Assembly: GCA_963770035.1 (NCBI GenBank)
Contig: CAVYON010000045.1
Coordinates: forward strand, 62,001 to 126,000
Direction: 5' to 3'
DNA from: Roseiarcus sp963770035
GTDB taxonomy: Bacteria; Pseudomonadota; Alphaproteobacteria; Rhizobiales; Beijerinckiaceae
Length of the DNA: 64,000 nt
The notes beneath the pieces were generated by a model. That model was not told where the DNA came from. It saw only the letters and a list, made by a program, of their open reading frames with translations, and did not search any database. This document shows, piece after piece, positions 63,587 to 64,000 of this stretch (position 1 is its first letter; each line of letters opens with the position of its first letter). A program made the position numbers and the translations under genes.

Positions 63587-64000
63587 CTAGGGGTGGAGGG
63601 CGCACGGCCTCGGTCCGCCAGTCGCCCAGTCGAGAAGCTCGACGGTGTGGACCACGGGCAGGCGTGTCCCACCGGCGATCTGAGTAAGGCAGCCGATGTT
63701 GCCCACGGCGACGAGATCGGGCGAGACGCTGTCGATGGCGGCGACCTTGCGGTCGCGCAGGCGCGTCGCCAGCGCCGGCTGCAAGAGATTGTACGTTCCG
63801 GCCGAACCGCAGCACAGATGGCCTTCGGGTGGTTCGATGACGACGAAGCCCGCTGCCTTGAGCAGCGCCTTCGGTTGCTCGCGGACCTGTTGGCCATGCT
63901 GCAGGGAGCAGGCGCTGTGATAGGCGACGCGCAAGCCCGTCGCATGGGACGGCGAGCGGAGGCCGAGGTCGGTCATCAGTTCCGTGACGTCGCGCGCAAG
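63587..64000 (-). CDS. glcF: Glycolate oxidase iron-sulfur subunit, C-terminal part (cut by window edge)
   Basis: The frame is open to the right edge, so only the C-terminal about 138 residues are seen. Marks are the Cys-rich CCG-domain segments of GlcF and related proteins: YHSACSLQHGQQV, the CCG in EGHLCCGSAGTYNLLQP, and VGNIGCLTQIAGGT. GlcF carries electrons from GlcD/GlcE when glycolate is oxidised to glyoxylate. The other subunits would lie beyond the edge. Confidence 0.85.
   Translation of the reverse strand, partial: LARDVTELMTDLGLRSPSHATGLRVAYHSACSLQHGQQVREQPKALLKAAGFVVIEPPEGHLCCGSAGTYNLLQPALATRLRDRKVAAIDSVSPDLVAVGNIGCLTQIAGGTRLPVVHTVELLDWATGGPRPCALHP

Overview
The window looks like a chromosomal segment of an alphaproteobacterial methylotroph or methanotroph of the Hyphomicrobiales (Beijerinckiaceae/Methylocystaceae-like). 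The reasons are high GC, a ChvI-type response regulator, PhyR with sigma-EcfG type promoters, an operon of tetrahydromethanopterin/methylofuran-type C1-cofactor genes, a PQQ alcohol dehydrogenase with a lanthanide-type DxD motif, and a stand-alone pqqA. The assignment is inferred from gene content; no rRNA or tRNA gene was found.

Layout. 1-6.5 kb: chvI (cut by the window edge), then a compact general-stress island (glycine-zipper protein, small membrane proteins, quinone reductase-like flavoprotein, phyR, glgX, DUF3309, CsbD), with six exact and two near matches to GGAAC-N16-CGTT. 6.6-13 kb: truncated zinc-ribbon protein, 2OG-Fe(II) oxygenase, PQQ alcohol dehydrogenase with dihaem cytochrome c, ankyrin protein. 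13.5-19 kb: OFA-family transporter with its 41-residue partner, then a five-gene C1-cofactor operon. 19.2-24.5 kb: inactive caspase-like protein with a proline-rich tail, pqqA, two paralogous small secreted proteins, and a beta-propeller protein of the PQQ-associated family. 24.5-28.8 kb: folK, folP, and a PAS-GGDEF cyclase with a damaged FIST sensor. 28.9-35.7 kb: broken membrane proteins, a helix-turn-helix protein with internal repeats, a liv-type ABC transporter without binding protein, and a DUF433/DUF5615 toxin-antitoxin pair. 35.8-44 kb: galE, galU, kdsD and araBAD. 44.2-48.6 kb: membrane and polyprenyl-sugar glycosyltransferase genes and a lipase-like hydrolase. 48.8-61.6 kb: a lipid-like biosynthetic cluster. 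62-64 kb: polysaccharide export lipoprotein and partial glcF.

The most notable system is 48780-61575: a 2457-residue reducing type I polyketide synthase without thioesterase, a PLP alpha-oxoamine synthase, a GNAT-type acyltransferase, a short-chain reductase, a CDP-alcohol phosphotransferase and a glycosyltransferase. Read together they suggest a polyketide-derived, sphingolipid-like glycophospholipid: the chain is built by the synthase, released by condensation with an amino acid, reduced, N-acylated, and given a head group. This is inference from family assignments.

Data quality. At least nine otherwise intact conserved genes are split by single-base insertions or deletions, mostly doubled bases (phyR, the HisA-like gene, the caspase-like gene, folP, galU, DPM1-GtrA, GNAT, SDR and others). 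This pattern suggests uncorrected assembly errors rather than real gene decay, so the frame breaks noted below should be checked against reads before being interpreted.
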